The translations under genes were made by a program, and so were the position numbers. The notes under the pieces are model-generated. The model worked only from the letters and a program-made list of their open reading frames with translations. It did no database searches and was not told the origin of the DNA. Positions 9,469 through 20,249 of a stretch of 64,000 nt of DNA are shown piece by piece. Within the stretch, counting starts at the first letter, position 1; each line of letters begins with the position of its first letter. This DNA comes from Ectobius pallidus (Eukaryota; Arthropoda; Insecta; Blattodea; Ectobiidae). The stretch lies in NCBI GenBank assembly GCA_964059195.1, contig CAXKWD010000003.1, forward strand, positions 22,426,606 to 22,490,605. Direction: 5' to 3'.

Positions 9469-11848
9469 ATTATAATTTCCGACTCATAGATTTTTTTGTT
9501 GGTATTATCATCTTGTTTCAGTTTTCTGTTTTTTGCCCCTTATCAATTACAGCATTTACCCGGAAACCCCGAAAAACTACGGAAATCCGGAGAAAATGAG
9601 TTTTTCTTTGTTCTTTGCTCCTGATATGCCCAGAGAATTTCTGACTCACATATTTTTTGTTGGTATTGTCACATAGTTTAAGGTTTCAGTTGTTTGCCTC
9701 TTACCAATTACAACATATCTCCGGAAAACGCGGAAAACCACGTATATACGGAGAAAATGACAATTTTTTTTATCTTTGTTCTTTGCTCCTAGTATTCAAA
9801 GGGAATTGGCGACTCATATGGTTTTGTGTTAGTATTGCAATCTAGATTAAGGTTCCAGTTGTTTGCCTCTTATCAATTACAGTATATCTCCATAAAACTC
9901 GGAAAACCACGGAAATCCGCAGAAAATGACTTTGTTTTAATTTTTTTACCTTAGTTGTTTGCTCCTAATATTCCCAGGGAATGTCTGACTTACATATTTG
10001 TTTGTTGGCATTGTCATCTAGATTAAGGTTTTAGTTGTCTGTCCGTTATCAATTACAGCATATCCCCGTAAAACCCGGAAAACCACGGAAATCCACAGAA
10101 TTTCTAGAACTCGAAACTTGTGATGTACAGTCACTGTAACCGTTATTGCGAAATAATTCTTCTGCTTCAGGTGTGTCCTTTGCAGTTACAAAAGGGTGAG
10201 TATGTGGACTACGAGATATCTGCCATAATTGTGATGGTCACATGCAAAGAAAAGGGGAATCATAACTTCTAAACATGCCAAGTGTAAGTTAAAGTTCTTT
10301 TTCTTAGTTGCTCGCTGAAATCTTAAAATCAATGACACTAATTTGTCCATATTACCAATCCAAAATTGTGCTGTTTTACCCAATGTCCCTTCTCTAACTT
10401 CAGTCAAGAAAGTAGGGTAGTGACTGTGGAAGGTTTGGCAAGATAAATTATCATTCACAGATTTCAAATTTGAATATGAAGGGTGTTCTGCCAGGTTTTC
10501 AATCGCTTTCATCCCTTCAGCATCAGGATTTTTTCCAGTATTCTTTGTCATGCTGTAATTGGTGAGGGGGAAACAACTGAAACCTTAAACTATATGGCAA
10601 TAAAAACAAAAATTATGTAATTCAGAAATTCCCTGGGAATATTGGTATCAAAGAGCAAAGATTAAAAAAAATTTAAAACATATTAAAACAAACTCATTTT
10701 CTCCGGATTTTCGTGGTTTTCGGGGTTTTCCGGAGATAAGATGTAATTGATAAGGGGGAAACAACTAACCCCTTAATATAGATGGCAATACCAACACAAA
10801 AGCATATGAGTCACACATTCTCTTTGAATATTAGGAGCAAAGAACTACGATTTAAAAAAATTAAAGCAAACTCATTTTCTCCGGATTTTCGTGGTTTTCG
10901 GAGTTTTCCGGAGATAAGATGTAATTGATAAGGGCAAACAACTGAAACCTAGAACTAGATGGCAATACCAACAAACAAAAATCCCTTGGAATATTAGGAG
11001 CAAAGAACAAAGAATTTAAAGAAATTAAAAAAAAAAATCAATTTCTCTGGATTGCCGTGGTTTTAGGAGTTTTCTGGAGATATGCTATAATTCATAAGGG
11101 GCAAACAACTGAAACCTTAATCTAGATGGCAATACCAAGAAAAAACATACGAACCAGAAATTCCCTTTGAATATTAGGAGTAAAGAACAAAGATTTAAAA
11201 ATAAAACAGTCATTTTCTCCGACTATACGTGGTTTTCGGGGTTTTCCGGGTGTATGCTGTAATTGGCAAGGGGAAAATAACTGAAACCTTAATCTAGATG
11301 GCAATACCAACACAAAAACATATGATTCACCAATTCCCTTTGAATACTAGGAGGAAAGAACAAAAATTTAAAAAAAATTAAACGAAGCCATTTTCTCCGG
11401 ATGTCAGTGGTTTTCGGAGTTTTCCGGGCTTATGCTGTAATTGATAAGTGGCAAACAACTCAAACCTTAATGTAGGTGGTAATGCCAATAAAAAACATGA
11501 GTCACAAATTCGCTTTGAATATTAGGAGCAAAGAACAGAGATTTAAAAAATAAAACAAAGTCATTTTCTCCGTATATACGTGGTTTTCCGGGGATATGTT
11601 GTAATTTGTAAGGGGCAAACAACTGAAACCTTAAACTAGATGCCAATATCAACAAAATGTGTGAGTCAGAAATTCCCTGGGAATATTAGGAGCAAAGAAC
11701 AATGAAAAATTAAAACAAATTCATTTTCTCCGGATTTCCGTGGTTTTCCGGATTTTCCGGGTAAATGCTGTAATTGACAAGAGGCAAACAACTAAAAACT
11801 TAAACTAGATGGCAATACCAACAAAAAAATATGTGTCGGAAATTCCCA
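9469..11848. repeat. Foldback-like inverted tandem arrays around a small ORF
   Basis: Units of about 160-178 bp carry a core like TCTCCGGAAAACCCGGAAAACC, then CCACGGAAATCCGGAGAAAATGA, and spacer sequence with CAATTACAGCATAT and GGTATTGTCATCTAG. About four units lie in one orientation (cores near 9558, 9717, 9886, 10060). About seven lie inverted (near 10694, 10871, 11039, 11215, 11391, 11562, 11720). The two arrays face each other across 10110-10550, which holds a minus-strand ORF. Long inverted ends built from tandem subrepeats are the layout of Foldback-type elements. Small ORFs inside the units are repeat by-products. A run of about 15 G ends the region near 11865. Confidence 0.7.
10186..10551 (-). 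CDS. 121-aa protein fragment with HHNYGRYL motif, central to the arrays
   Basis: An open frame reading KNPDAEGMKAIENL, TFLTEVREGTLGKTAQFW, LILRFQRATKKKNFNLHL and LFFACDHHNYGRYLVVHIL. The arrangement (FW..Y/M..L, R-T-R-x-W/N-x-L-H-L, then D-H-x-N-Y-x-R-Y) is familiar from many large uncharacterised invertebrate proteins that travel with mobile elements. Function is unknown. The frame starts at an ATG but begins mid-domain, so it is probably a fragment captured by or belonging to the foldback-like element. Confidence 0.5.
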   Translation of the reverse strand: MTKNTGKNPDAEGMKAIENLAEHPSYSNLKSVNDNLSCQTFHSHYPTFLTEVREGTLGKTAQFWIGNMDKLVSLILRFQRATKKKNFNLHLACLEVMIPLFFACDHHNYGRYLVVHILTLL

Positions 11849-12022
11849 CGGGGGGGGGGGGGGGAGTGTTTCATATTAGTGGCCCATGGTCTAGGAGGAG
11901 AATGTTTTCATAACAGATAGTGTACTGTACTACAATGTTAATAATAGCACGGCACGGTTCCGACTCGTAACGTAACGGCCACATTCCTCGCATTCCTCAC
12001 AGAGAAGTTCTTTGCTTTGGAA

Positions 12023-13463
12023 CACAATACCAATTATTTAAGGAAAAATTCCCAGCAAACAAAATTGGTTTTTCAAAGTTTTGTGACCTGAGGCCGAAGA
12101 ACTGTATCCTGGCTGGAAAAAGTGGCACACATACTGTCTGTGTGTGTACCTTACACCAAAACATTATGCTAATGATGTACGGTGCAAAAATGCAAAATTT
12201 TGTATTGGATGGGGATGACACTGCTTTGAAATCTTATCACTCCTATCTGGTCAAGATGATGTGCAATCCACCATCTCAACATTGTTTTATGAATGCTTGT
12301 AAAGAATGACCTGGTGTTCCTAGACTTCAAGAATTATTGAATACAAAGTTCAATGAAAAAGTGGGTAACTGTAGATAGGTATGTGATGGAAGCTGTAGTA
12401 AAACGTAGCGATGACTTTATTGATGATTTTTTGGACACACTAACAAAGTTCAAAACTCATTCATTTATAGCAAGTCAGCAGAAAGAATACTAAAGCGAAA
12501 TCAAGGAAAATTTAAGTGAAGGCCATGTAGTAGTAAATTGTGATTTTGCAGAAAACTACTCTTTTGCCGTACAAGCCAAAATACAATCATTCCACTGGAC
12601 TACCAGCCAAGCTACACTGCATCCTTTCATCATATATTACAAATGGGAGGGGAAACATACAGTCGCTTTCTATGTACTCCAGAAAAAAACTGCTAGAAAT
12701 CTTAAAGCAAACCTTGCCTTTTTCACTTAAAAAGATCACTTACTTTTCTGATGGGAGCACTGCCCAGTATAAGAATAAGAAAAACTTCCTTAATTTATGC
12801 TTGCATAAAACAGATTTTGAAGTTGAGGCCGAGTGGGAGTTCTTTGCAACAACCCATGGCAAGAGAGCATGTGATGGTCTTGGCGGGACTGTTAAGTTGC
12901 TAGCTTTTAGCCAGCTTACAAAGGCCATATGACCAACAAATTTTAACACCCAAAGAACTTTATGAATTTGCCTTGGAAAATATAAAAAACATTGACTTTG
13001 AATATTGCACAACAGAAGACTACGAAGAGACTAAAGAATGATTGGAAAATATAAAAAAACATTGACTTTGAATATTGCACAACAGAAGACTTACGAAGAG
13101 ACTAAAGAATGATTACTTTCTCGGCTCAGTCAAATCAAAAGCGATTGTGGGAACACAAAAGTTTCACTCATATAAACCCCACACAGAGAGTCAAATTACT
13201 GTCAAGCCTTACCATTTGAGCCTTGATGAATCTCTTGAATGTGTGACAACAGAGAATCAAATAACACCATCAGATTTGGAATAGCATGTGATGACTCTTG
13301 GTGGCTGGGATGCATTGAAGAAAAATACAATGGTAGGCCTATGTACTGAATAAATTTTTTACACCCAAAAGGTCCAACCAAGGGATTTATTAAATGTCCC
13401 AGGAAACACTCTTTTGCAAACAGTGGATCCAACTACAGCAACGGGAAGAATATACACTCTTTA
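12023..13463 (+). pseudogene. Transposase remnant of element B, central and C-terminal parts
   Basis: Shows in order KIGFSKFCDLRPKNCILAG, THTVCVCTLHQNI, CDFAENYSFAVQ, YFSDGSTAQYKNKKNFLNLC, EVEAEWEFFATTHGKRACDG, SLQRPYDQQILTPKEL, KAIVGTQKFHSY and a C-terminal HPKGPTKGF-like block. All align with element A residues ~325-820, including all three acidic motifs. Frameshifts and stops split it into at least five pieces. It includes a 67-bp tandem duplication (12976-13113). Confidence 0.8.
12976..13113 (+). repeat. Tandem duplication of ~67-70 bp
   Basis: The segment AAAATATAAAAAACATTGAC through GACTAAAGAATGATT occurs twice back to back with a couple of single-base differences. It lies inside the element B transposase remnant and postdates or accompanies its decay. 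Confidence 0.85.
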
Positions 13464-14772
13464 AATTGTGTTACCCTCAGTGAAAACTTTTAAAGTTTTA
13501 AATACCTATTATTCTAAGAAATACAGTTCTATCCAAGCAAATATCAACAAGTTAAACTTTTTCTCAAGGTGAAACAACTTTTACGCATTTCTTTTATTTG
13601 GGACTCTTTGTAAATTATTAGGCTACAAATAATACTGGAAAACCAATCAAAATATAATCTCTACCATTTATTACTATATGAGTTGATATTACTAGGAGTT
13701 TTGAGTGATTCACTATTAGCATGTTGTATATAAATTAAAATTTATTCTTCGTTCTTATGTATAACTTAGTTACAGGTATCATGAAAATTAAATTAAAAAC
13801 AACACTACATATCATTTAATTAACAAACAATAAGAGGGAAATGTTACATATGAATGCTAGGTTTGGTAGAATTAGCCTATGTACCTTAGTATTCATAGCC
13901 TAGAAATAGTCCGCTATACACCTCACTAGCATGTATTCTGGTAGTAAAATATTTTTAAAAATAAGAACCCGTTGAGATCCCATCTTGAAATTTTGCATGC
14001 ATGTAGTCAATTAGTGTGGACAACACATATAATTTTTCCAAAAAAATCCGAGGGTACGTATTTTGGAAATAACATTTAAAAAATTAAGAAACATAGCTGT
14101 GTGATACATCAAATGAAAGGGAATTTTCAGAGGAAAAAAATGGTGCAAGTTTGAGCTCTCTAGGTGGTATAGTTTTGGAGCTATAGCATTTTATAATAAT
14201 CTTAAAGCAATAGAAAACCGTGGTTTTTTGGATTTTTAAACCCTTGTAACTCACAAACCAAAAGTCAAAAAAATTTGAAATTTGAAATTTAAACTAGATT
14301 TGGGGGGTACAATACATGAGAAAAAAATCATACAAATCTGAGAGGTCAAGGTTCAAATCTCATAGTAGAATTGGTTGATTTGACATGGAATGACCCGTGC
14401 ATGTTTGCATGTTTTGACCTTTTTGGAGGAAAAAACATGCATAAAGCATATTTAGGGTATTTTTGGCTAAATCATGCATATAATATATACATTATATTCG
14501 GTTTAAATGCATGTTTTAATGGGATTTCCAAAAAGTGACATCGTGGCAAAGTTTCCCTGTCTTCGATTTTTACTACCCATTTTTAAAGTCGTTTGTGAAG
14601 TGGTGCGAAGATGTGCGAATAGGAGGAAGGAATTTGACCTTGCCTTTGTCCACCCTTAGCTATTTCCGGCCCACACTTGGGGTGCATTGTACTTTGTCAG
14701 AGCTCAGGAAACCTGCAGTGTCTTTACAGTGTGTGCAGTGGTTAATGTGGTTGTCTGTTCTGTGATTTTACT

Positions 14773-14883
14773 ATGCCTCCAATTAAATGTTCAAAAAGCG
14801 AACTCCTTGGACAGTGGATTAAGGGTAAGGTTTTTATTATATCAGATGGGAAAGTCGTCTTCTGCGACTGTTGCAGTAAAGAG
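14773..14883 (+). pseudogene. hAT transposase N-terminal fragment (BED-like)
   Basis: Begins MPPIKCSKSELLGQWIKGK and continues to a CDCCSKEV pair of cysteines, like the N-terminal zinc-finger region of hAT transposases related to CGBP1. It ends at AAAGAG|GTAAGC, which may be a donor site. The middle of the transposase is missing. Confidence 0.5.
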
Positions 14884-14917
14884 GTAAGCACTTTTATTCG
14901 GTTTCCGAATATTTTCT

Positions 14918-15202
14918 ATGGCAGTTTTTTTGTTTTGTAAAACAATACTAAAAACCAGGGTCATAAATGCGAACCCGGACTACGGATTCCTTTGCTCATT
15001 AAAGAAGGTTCTTTGTGATGAAAACGTGGATGAAGAATTTGACCTGACACTTTCACAAATGTGTTCACTGAAGTTTGCACCCATAACATCGTGTGATGTA
15101 GAAAGATCATTCTCTGTCTACAAAAACATGACTGACAAGCGCAGGAACCTTACAGAAAGCAATTTAGAAATCTGTTGGTTGTCAACTGTGCCAAAAAAGT
15201 GA
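14918..15202 (+). pseudogene. hAT transposase C-terminal dimerisation fragment
   Basis: Carries FAPITSCDVERSFSVYKNM and DKRRNLTESNLE, the typical hAT C-terminal signature (P.TS.D.ERSFS.YK.....RRN.T..N). It ends at a TGA 140 bp from the right terminus of the hAT element, the expected position. The catalytic core is absent. Confidence 0.75.
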
Positions 15203-15599
15203 AGTCAAGTAAGGAAATTAGGCCATAAATGTTAGTGCATATTTTAGTGTATTTCTCCCTTGATAGTGCATGTGCCATGGTTTGATAATGCATGAATGCA
15301 TGCATATTTCGCAATTTTATAGTGCATGAAAGTCTCGTCTCTATTAATTACGAATTACAAAATACAAAACCCGGGCGACGCCGGGCCTTTTAAGCTAGTG
15401 TATGTATAAGAGGAGGGTATTAATCATTACTATAATGTTACTCGTCCCTTAGTGCTGAGAAAAGGGAGAGATAAGACAAAGTAAGGCCTCCTTTGAAAGC
15501 AGCACTGTGACAACCACCGACTCCCGGTAAGTAGCGGAGGCTTCACTCACCCCTCCCGCTGACAGCTGTGTGAGGCTACTCAATGTTTTGTGTTTGCAA

Positions 15600-15740
15600 A
15601 ATTTGCAATTATTTTTCACCCACTTAAAGGTTATATGAGCAGCTAACTTTTTACATGTGTCTATCTGCAATGAAGACCTGCTGACAGGCAAAATTTGAGG
15701 GCAGGTTTCAACATGACAACCCATACAGTTCCCTTGTAAG
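15600..15740 (-). repeat. Interspersed repeat, copy 2 (inverted)
   Basis: Reverse-complement match of 5884-6014 (CAAGGGAAC, TTTTGCCTGTCAGCAGGTCT, CATTGCAGATAGACACATG, AGCTGCTCAT). No coding. The surrounding 15400-16540 contains a G-run near 16007 and otherwise nothing recognised. Confidence 0.55.
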
Positions 15741-16544
15741 TTTAGCGTTACTTTATTAACCTTTTCATTGCTACCGACATATAAATGCATCACTTCGAAC
15801 AGTTGTTTAAAGCAGAAATGTAAGATTTAGAAAGTAAAGCTGTGATTAAAATATGAGGATTTTCTTATCTGCGTATAACATTTATTTTTTACGAAAGCCA
15901 ACTATTCTACTGAAATTTTTTTCATTGATTTCCAAATTCATCTTTGAAAGGGTTAATAAGACGTTGCTCTTTTTCAGGAGGTCCTGGTTTTGCTCACAAA
16001 CAAACTGGGGGGGGGGGGGACTTCCTATTGAGGTGAATTGGTCTTATGAAAAGTTTTCCCTGTTTGTTATATGAAAGCATTGAAGAATTCTGCAATCAGC
16101 CTATTTCCATGTTTATTTCCTTATGTTAAAAATTAAATTTATAGACTTCAATTTTATTAACAGTGCAAGGGTATATCCAGCTCAAAATGGAAAGGGGGGG
16201 GGCAATTTTGGAATTCAGCCTCAATCATGGGGGAAGAGATGATGCCATACAATAATAAACAATATCATAAGATAATTTATTTTAGTTTTAATAATAATTT
16301 GTGAGGATTAATTACAAATATTTTAACTACAGCTCCTTGCTCCTTGTTCCTTGTTTGCAAAAGCCATTTGACAGTGAATGCTTTGTTGGGAACCATTAGT
16401 GCTTCTTAGCCACGTTTTAAAACTTACCTACTTACTCCATGGCAATTGACAATTCCTAAGCAAGGAATATTATCTATTTATACTTTTTACTTACTTCCTT
16501 ACTCAAGGGCAATAGTCAATCCCCAAGTAAGCTAAAGAATTAAT

Positions 16545-17060
16545 ATTTATTTTGCGGAACCCGGAGGTTCATTGCCATGCTTATCTGAGCCTGTCATTCG
16601 ACCCTATTCTGTGCTAACTCCAACCATCCCTTGCAAATCCTACTTCTCTTAAATCTACCCTAAGGTCCTACCTATGTCTAGGTCTCCCATGTGGTCTCTT
16701 TCCTTTGGGTCTCCCAGTCAATAGTTTTGAATTATATCTTTCTTCCTCCATGCACGCAACATGTCCAGCGCATTTCACACTCCGTGATTTAATTATCCTT
16801 ATTATATCTGGTGAAGAGTACAGGTTATGAACCTTGTCGTTATGCAGTTTTCTCCAGTCCCCATTTTCATTTCTCTTAGGCTCAAATATTTTCCTAAGCA
16901 CTCTGTTTTCAAACAATCAAATTATGGATGTAGGCCTATATGTATTCATGAACCACAGATTATTGTCTCTGTTCTTCCTGAAGAGTAAGCGACCGTGTCT
17001 CATATCCCTATAATACAACAGTCAGGATAATTGTTTTATAAATTTTTTGGAAGAGGGTGC
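16545..17060 (-). pseudogene. LINE reverse-transcriptase C-terminal remnant
   Basis: The minus strand reads a weak YGYETRSLTLQEEQ block near 17000, then FENRVLRKIFEPKRNENGDW, RKLHNDKVHNLYSSPDI, KCAGHVACMEEERYNSKL and GRPKGKRPHGRPRHR (16668-16916). A frameshifted tail ends at the AMNLR-like GGTTCATTGCCAT segment. This is the C-terminal tail of an insect endonuclease/reverse transcriptase. A short insertion at ~16917-16960 separates the first two blocks. The downstream AT-rich 3' tail (16400-16545) recurs at 25370 and 43028. Confidence 0.7.
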
Positions 17061-17462
17061 AGCTGTCTCCTTGCCCCCTCTGGGTGTTCCCTTGTCACAG
17101 AGTGCAGCAAAAAGTCACATTTGTATTTTATTTTTGTTATAAAATAAGTAATGTGAAAACATTACAGTGTTTTGCAGATGACAAGCCATTTTGTCCTTCT
17201 CCTGCTTAGATACACGGTCCAATCAGAGACAGCGAGACGGAGGGAAGACTCTTACTGCTAGTGGCGCTTCGTTAGCTCGTACACGTGATTGGCGGTGAAG
17301 GAAATGGCTTCTCATTTGAAAAATACTGTAGTACTGATACACTGTAGTGACTGTTTCACCATTATGAGCTAACTTTCTCCCTCCTTGGTAAAATGGCAAG
17401 TGTGTTTTTTTTAATGTACTTTCTCATCATCATCATCATAGTTTTTTTTTTATGTATGTCTA

Positions 17463-17684
17463 CATCTTCCGTATTCTCAATCTCCAAGCCCCTCTATCCT
17501 CCCATAGTTTCTCAGGAATGTTTTTCTCCTTCATGTCTTCTTGTATCCCATGAAACTATGTCTTCTTTGGTCTGCCTCTCTTCTTTCTGTCCGGAGGATT
17601 CCATCTGAAGATCCTCTTTGGTAATCTCTCTTCCCCCTTCCTTCTCACATGACCACACGAGTTGCTTTTCCTTAATTTCATCTA
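17463..17684 (-). pseudogene. LINE C-terminal end, left part of a split element
   Basis: The minus strand starts DEIKEKQLVW at the junction, then after a frameshift reads GHVRRKGEERLPKRIFRWNP, RKKRGRPKKT, a stop in place of W, and EKLWEDRGAWRLRIRKM. This is the standard C-terminus of RTE-like/related arthropod LINEs. It continues directly from the segment at 19771 once the mariner-like element 17685-19768 is removed. A (ATG)n-type tail (CATCATCATCATC on plus, ~17426) marks the 3' end. Confidence 0.7.
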
Positions 17685-18109
17685 CAGTGAGTCCCACGCA
17701 AGAGTTGGCCAATGACACGGGTTTCTGCGTCGCGGCTGGCACAGCTCCAACTCCCGAGCGATCGGGTGAAATATCTACGCAAATAATGCCGCGGTCGTTG
17801 TAATGATTCAGGTTATCACATTTACAGTTAAAATTACAATGAAAATAATATCAGGTAAACTGATGTAAAAAAGTGCCAGTATGTTTTTTTTAATCAGTTA
17901 TGACTGCAATTATGATATGCAGAATATGTTTTTTTTAATTTATTTACAAGATAAGCTCCAGATTTATTCATTAAGCAGGGCTTAGGGAAGAACAAAGGTC
18001 TAGTTTTCTTTTTAATCAGATTAAAATCTTCCAGCATCAGCTGAACTGTACAGATTTTTGATATCTTGACAATCGCACACTCACATAAAAATTCGAAAAA
18101 GAAAGTGAA

Positions 18110-18186
18110 ATTGGCTGGTTTCGGGATTTGAACCATGGAACTCCATAACGTGAGGCCAAAACGTTACCATCTCGGTCACCTGGGTC
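18110..18186 (-). tRNA. tRNA-like sequence (SINE head), not a functional gene
   Basis: The minus strand has an A-box-like segment (GACCGAGATGGTAACG) and a B box GGTTCAAATCCC about 45 bases apart, as in tRNA-derived SINE promoters. Acceptor pairing is poor. The same segment recurs at 57868-57942. Confidence 0.45.
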
Positions 18187-19127
18187 AGTTTAACGGTCTA
18201 GTTGTAAGTTATAAGCGCATGTAAAACAATAGTGTTTTTGGTCATAGCTATCTCTATTTTAATTTCCAAAGCCGTAAAATATCACAGTAAAACAATTGAC
18301 TATGTTGTCATGATAAATGATTTGCTTTTTTTTATATAAATTCTTTCGAATACGTATATTATCATAAAATAGGCACCAAATTGAGCATTACTCCGAAACA
18401 GGTGAACCGATTTCATCCAGTATCAGTAGACCTCTTCCCATGAACACTATAAATGTGTATACCAAATTCCATAAAAATCCGGTAAAGCGTATTTGAGTTA
18501 CCGCGTTTTTAAAATAGACACTAAATTGGGTTTTACTCCGGTACCGGACAACCGATTTGGTCCAATATCGGTAGACGTCTTCCCATGTACATTATAAATG
18601 GGTATACAAAGTTTCAGGAAAATCCAATAAAGCATATTTGAGTTATCGCGACTTCTCATATATTAACATAAAAGGCAATAAATTGGGCATTATTCCGGTA
18701 CTGGCCAACCGATTTGGTTGAACATCAACAGACGTCTTTCCATGGATAGTATAAATGCGTATACGAAGTTTCATAAATATTCGATAAGGCGTATTTGAGC
18801 TATTGCGCCTTTAAAATATACACTAAATTGGGTTTTACTCCGGTACCGGTCAACAGATTAGGTTCAAATTTAACAGAGTACTTTTCATGGATGTCATAAA
18901 TGCGTATACCAAGTTTAATGGAAATCCGATACAGCGTATTTGAATTATGGCGCCTTTCTATTAGAAAGGCGCCATAATCTATTAAAATAGGCACTAAATT
19001 GGGCATTACTCCGGTACCGGTGAACCGATTTGGTTCAATATCAATAGGGTTCTTCCCTTTGACATTATAAATGTGTTTTCCAAGTTTCATGAAAATCCGA
19101 AAAAGCGTATTTGAGTTAGAGCGCGTA

Positions 19128-19168
19128 CAGACACACGGACGGACAGACAGACAGACAGACGGACAGAC
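19128..19168 (+). repeat. (GACA)n/(GACG)n microsatellite
   Basis: Runs of ACAGACAGACAGAC with GGAC variants just inside the right end of the repeat element. The matching region of the second copy (58508) has only ACACACAGACA, so the tract grew after the copies separated. Confidence 0.8.
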
Positions 19169-19770
19169 ATTTTTCGTCCCCCACACAATCTCATAAAGTA
19201 CCATACTGGCACTTAATAACCACGTACCTCATCACAAGAGATGATGGAAATGTTCTCCTCTTGCATCCAGATAATACTGGCACCTTTTTAGGAAATTTTC
19301 TTTCACGTGCATAAGTTCAGCTTCCGAGACAGAGTTACTTTCTCTTGTGATAGGCCTATGTGATATTGTCATTAAGTTCTTCTAACAGTATGTAAATATT
19401 ATTTATGGGGAAACTTGAAAAATAAAGTGTATAGGTCAATTTCCCATACACAAGAAGAACTTAAAGGCAATATCACAAGAGAAATTAACTCTCTCTCGGA
19501 AGCTGAACTTACGCGCGTGAAAGAAAATTCGCTTAAAAAGGTGTCAGTGTTGTGGTTATTCAAGAGGAGAACATTTCCAACATCTCTTGTGATGAGGTAC
19601 GTTGTTATTTTCGTTGTAATTTTAACTGTAAATGTGAGAACCTGAATCATTACATCAACCGCGGCATTATTTGCGTAGATATTTCACCCGATCGCTCGGA
19701 ATTTGGAGCTGTGCCAGCCGCGACGCAGAAACCCGCGTCATTGGCCAACTCTTGCGTGGGACTCGCTGTA

Positions 19771-20248
19771 TTATAGTACGTTGTACTTCCATTTGTTCCC
19801 AAATTTCTTCATTTCTAATTCTTTCCATCCTAGAAGTTCTATTTGCTCTTCTCCAAAAATCAATTTCTGTTGCTAATAATTTTCTTTCCTCTCTCTTTTT
19901 AACTGGCCAAATTTCTGAACCGTATTGTACTATTTTCTTAACTATTGAATCATAAATATACTGTTTATTCCTTCTCGTGATATGTCTGTCCCATAATACT
20001 CCATTTAATAGGGATATCGCTTTCCTGCCTAGAGTGTTTCTATTCTGAATTTCTTTCTTCATTCCACCATCTTTATGAATCGTTATGCCTAAATATTTGT
20101 AGTTCTTTGTGTTTTTAATAATCACTTTGTTGTTTAATGTTAAATCTTGTTGAAACCTCCTATGCTCATATATTTTGTTTTTTCCTGGTTGATTGTCAAA
20201 CCACCCTTCTTATACTCTGAAATTAATTCCCTTTTTACAAATTCATTA

Positions 20249-20249
<1 letters not shown>
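19771..20249 (-). pseudogene. LINE reverse-transcriptase C-terminal region, middle part
   Basis: The minus strand reads KGGLTINQEKTKYM-like sequence, then YKYLGITIHKDGGMKKEIQN, GRKAISLLNGVLWDRHI, YDSIVKKIVQYGSEIW, ERKLLATEIDFWRRANRTSR and RIRNEEIWEQMEVQRTI, ending at the TA of the mariner-like insertion. The family is a common arthropod LINE (RTE-like). The open part (19786-20125) is uninterrupted, so decay is mild. Confidence 0.8.

Larger units (their letters stand above)
9211..12020. mobile_element. TIR element inserted in the transposase gene of element B
   Basis: Bounded by CCAAAGCAGAGAACTTCTCTG at the left and the inverse CAGAGAAGTTCTTTGCTTTGG at the right. It splits the transposase frame between ..NLQEIY and QLFKEKF... 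The ends resemble a hAT type (CAGAGAAC), but I find no convincing 8-bp target duplication. The outer 250 bp on each side are unique; the centre is the tandem-array structure at 9469-11848. Confidence 0.55.
8510..14396 (+). mobile_element. Second GGGTCATTCC / 4-bp-TSD transposon, decayed (element B)
   Basis: Ends start GGGTCATTCCATGTCAAATC and are flanked by GTGC (8506-8509 and 14397-14400). The inverted arms (about 8510-9064 and 13897-14396) run ~500 bp. Arms match element A only in the first ~25 bases, but the interior holds broken relatives of the element A transposase in plus orientation. Same family, different lineage, older. The gene is interrupted by the TIR element at 9211-12020 and by stops. 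From 13464 to 13896 I see no feature. Confidence 0.85.
8392..15343 (+). mobile_element. hAT transposon carrying nested insertions
   Basis: Ends TAGAGACGAGACTTTCATGC at 8392 and its inverted copy ending CTCGTCTCTA at 15343, flanked by the perfect 8-bp repeat TTAATTAC (8384-8391 and 15344-15351). These are hAT signatures. The hAT coding remnants at 14773-14883 and 14918-15202 are in plus orientation. Between 8510 and 14396 it is interrupted by element B, leaving only ~115 bp of the left side. Confidence 0.85.
7665..15398 (+). mobile_element. Helitron-like element, copy 2, split by a hAT transposon
   Basis: The left part (7665-8391) repeats copy 1 from GAGGCTTTGTCCTGACTGAC onward. The element resumes at 15344 and ends with CCCGGGCGACGCCGGGC, AGCTAG (to 15398). 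The hAT element 8392-15343 interrupts it with an exact 8-bp target duplication. The first few bases of the 5' end differ from copy 1, so the end was lost or the copies recombined. A further fragment resembling the 5' start (TATGTATAAGAGG) follows at 15400. Confidence 0.65.
17858..19217 (-). mobile_element. Repeat element with AAGTGCCAGTATG inverted ends, copy 1
   Basis: Left end TCAGGTAAACTGATG..AAGTGCCAGTATG, right end CATACTGGCACTT, flanked by AATAA-like sequence that matches the interrupted mariner arm. It contains repeated blocks with CTCCGGTACCGG, CCGATTTGGT, TTCCCATG, CATTATAAATG, CCAAGTTTCAT and AGCGTATTTGAGTTA, occurring five or more times between 18370 and 19120. A tRNA-like head lies at 18110-18186 and a (GACA)n tract near 19140. 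A second copy is at 57663-58569 and part of a third at 51465-51895. The open frame seen here is not a gene. Confidence 0.65.
17685..19768. mobile_element. Mariner-like TIR element inserted in a LINE
   Basis: Terminal repeats start CAGTGAGTCCCACGCAAG at the left and end CTTGCGTGGGACTCGCTG at the right, with TA on both sides. The arms extend 150+ bp (shared CCGATCG and CAGTTAAAATTACAA). The TA duplication and the clean LINE frame across the site support Tc1/mariner-type insertion. No transposase remains; the interior is mostly occupied by another element (17858-19217). The inner part of the left arm continues beyond it (to ~19330). Confidence 0.75.

Noticed and set aside
9657..9845. Small ORFs inside 9440-11850 (also 11122-11655)
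   Set aside because: They are frames through the tandem repeat unit and recur with it; only the 121-residue central frame has protein-like sequence.
18800..19204. 134-residue open frame and its relative at 58319-58564
   Set aside because: Both are read through the AAGTGCCAGTATG repeat element, including the (GACA)n tract. Similarity reflects repeat copies, not a gene.
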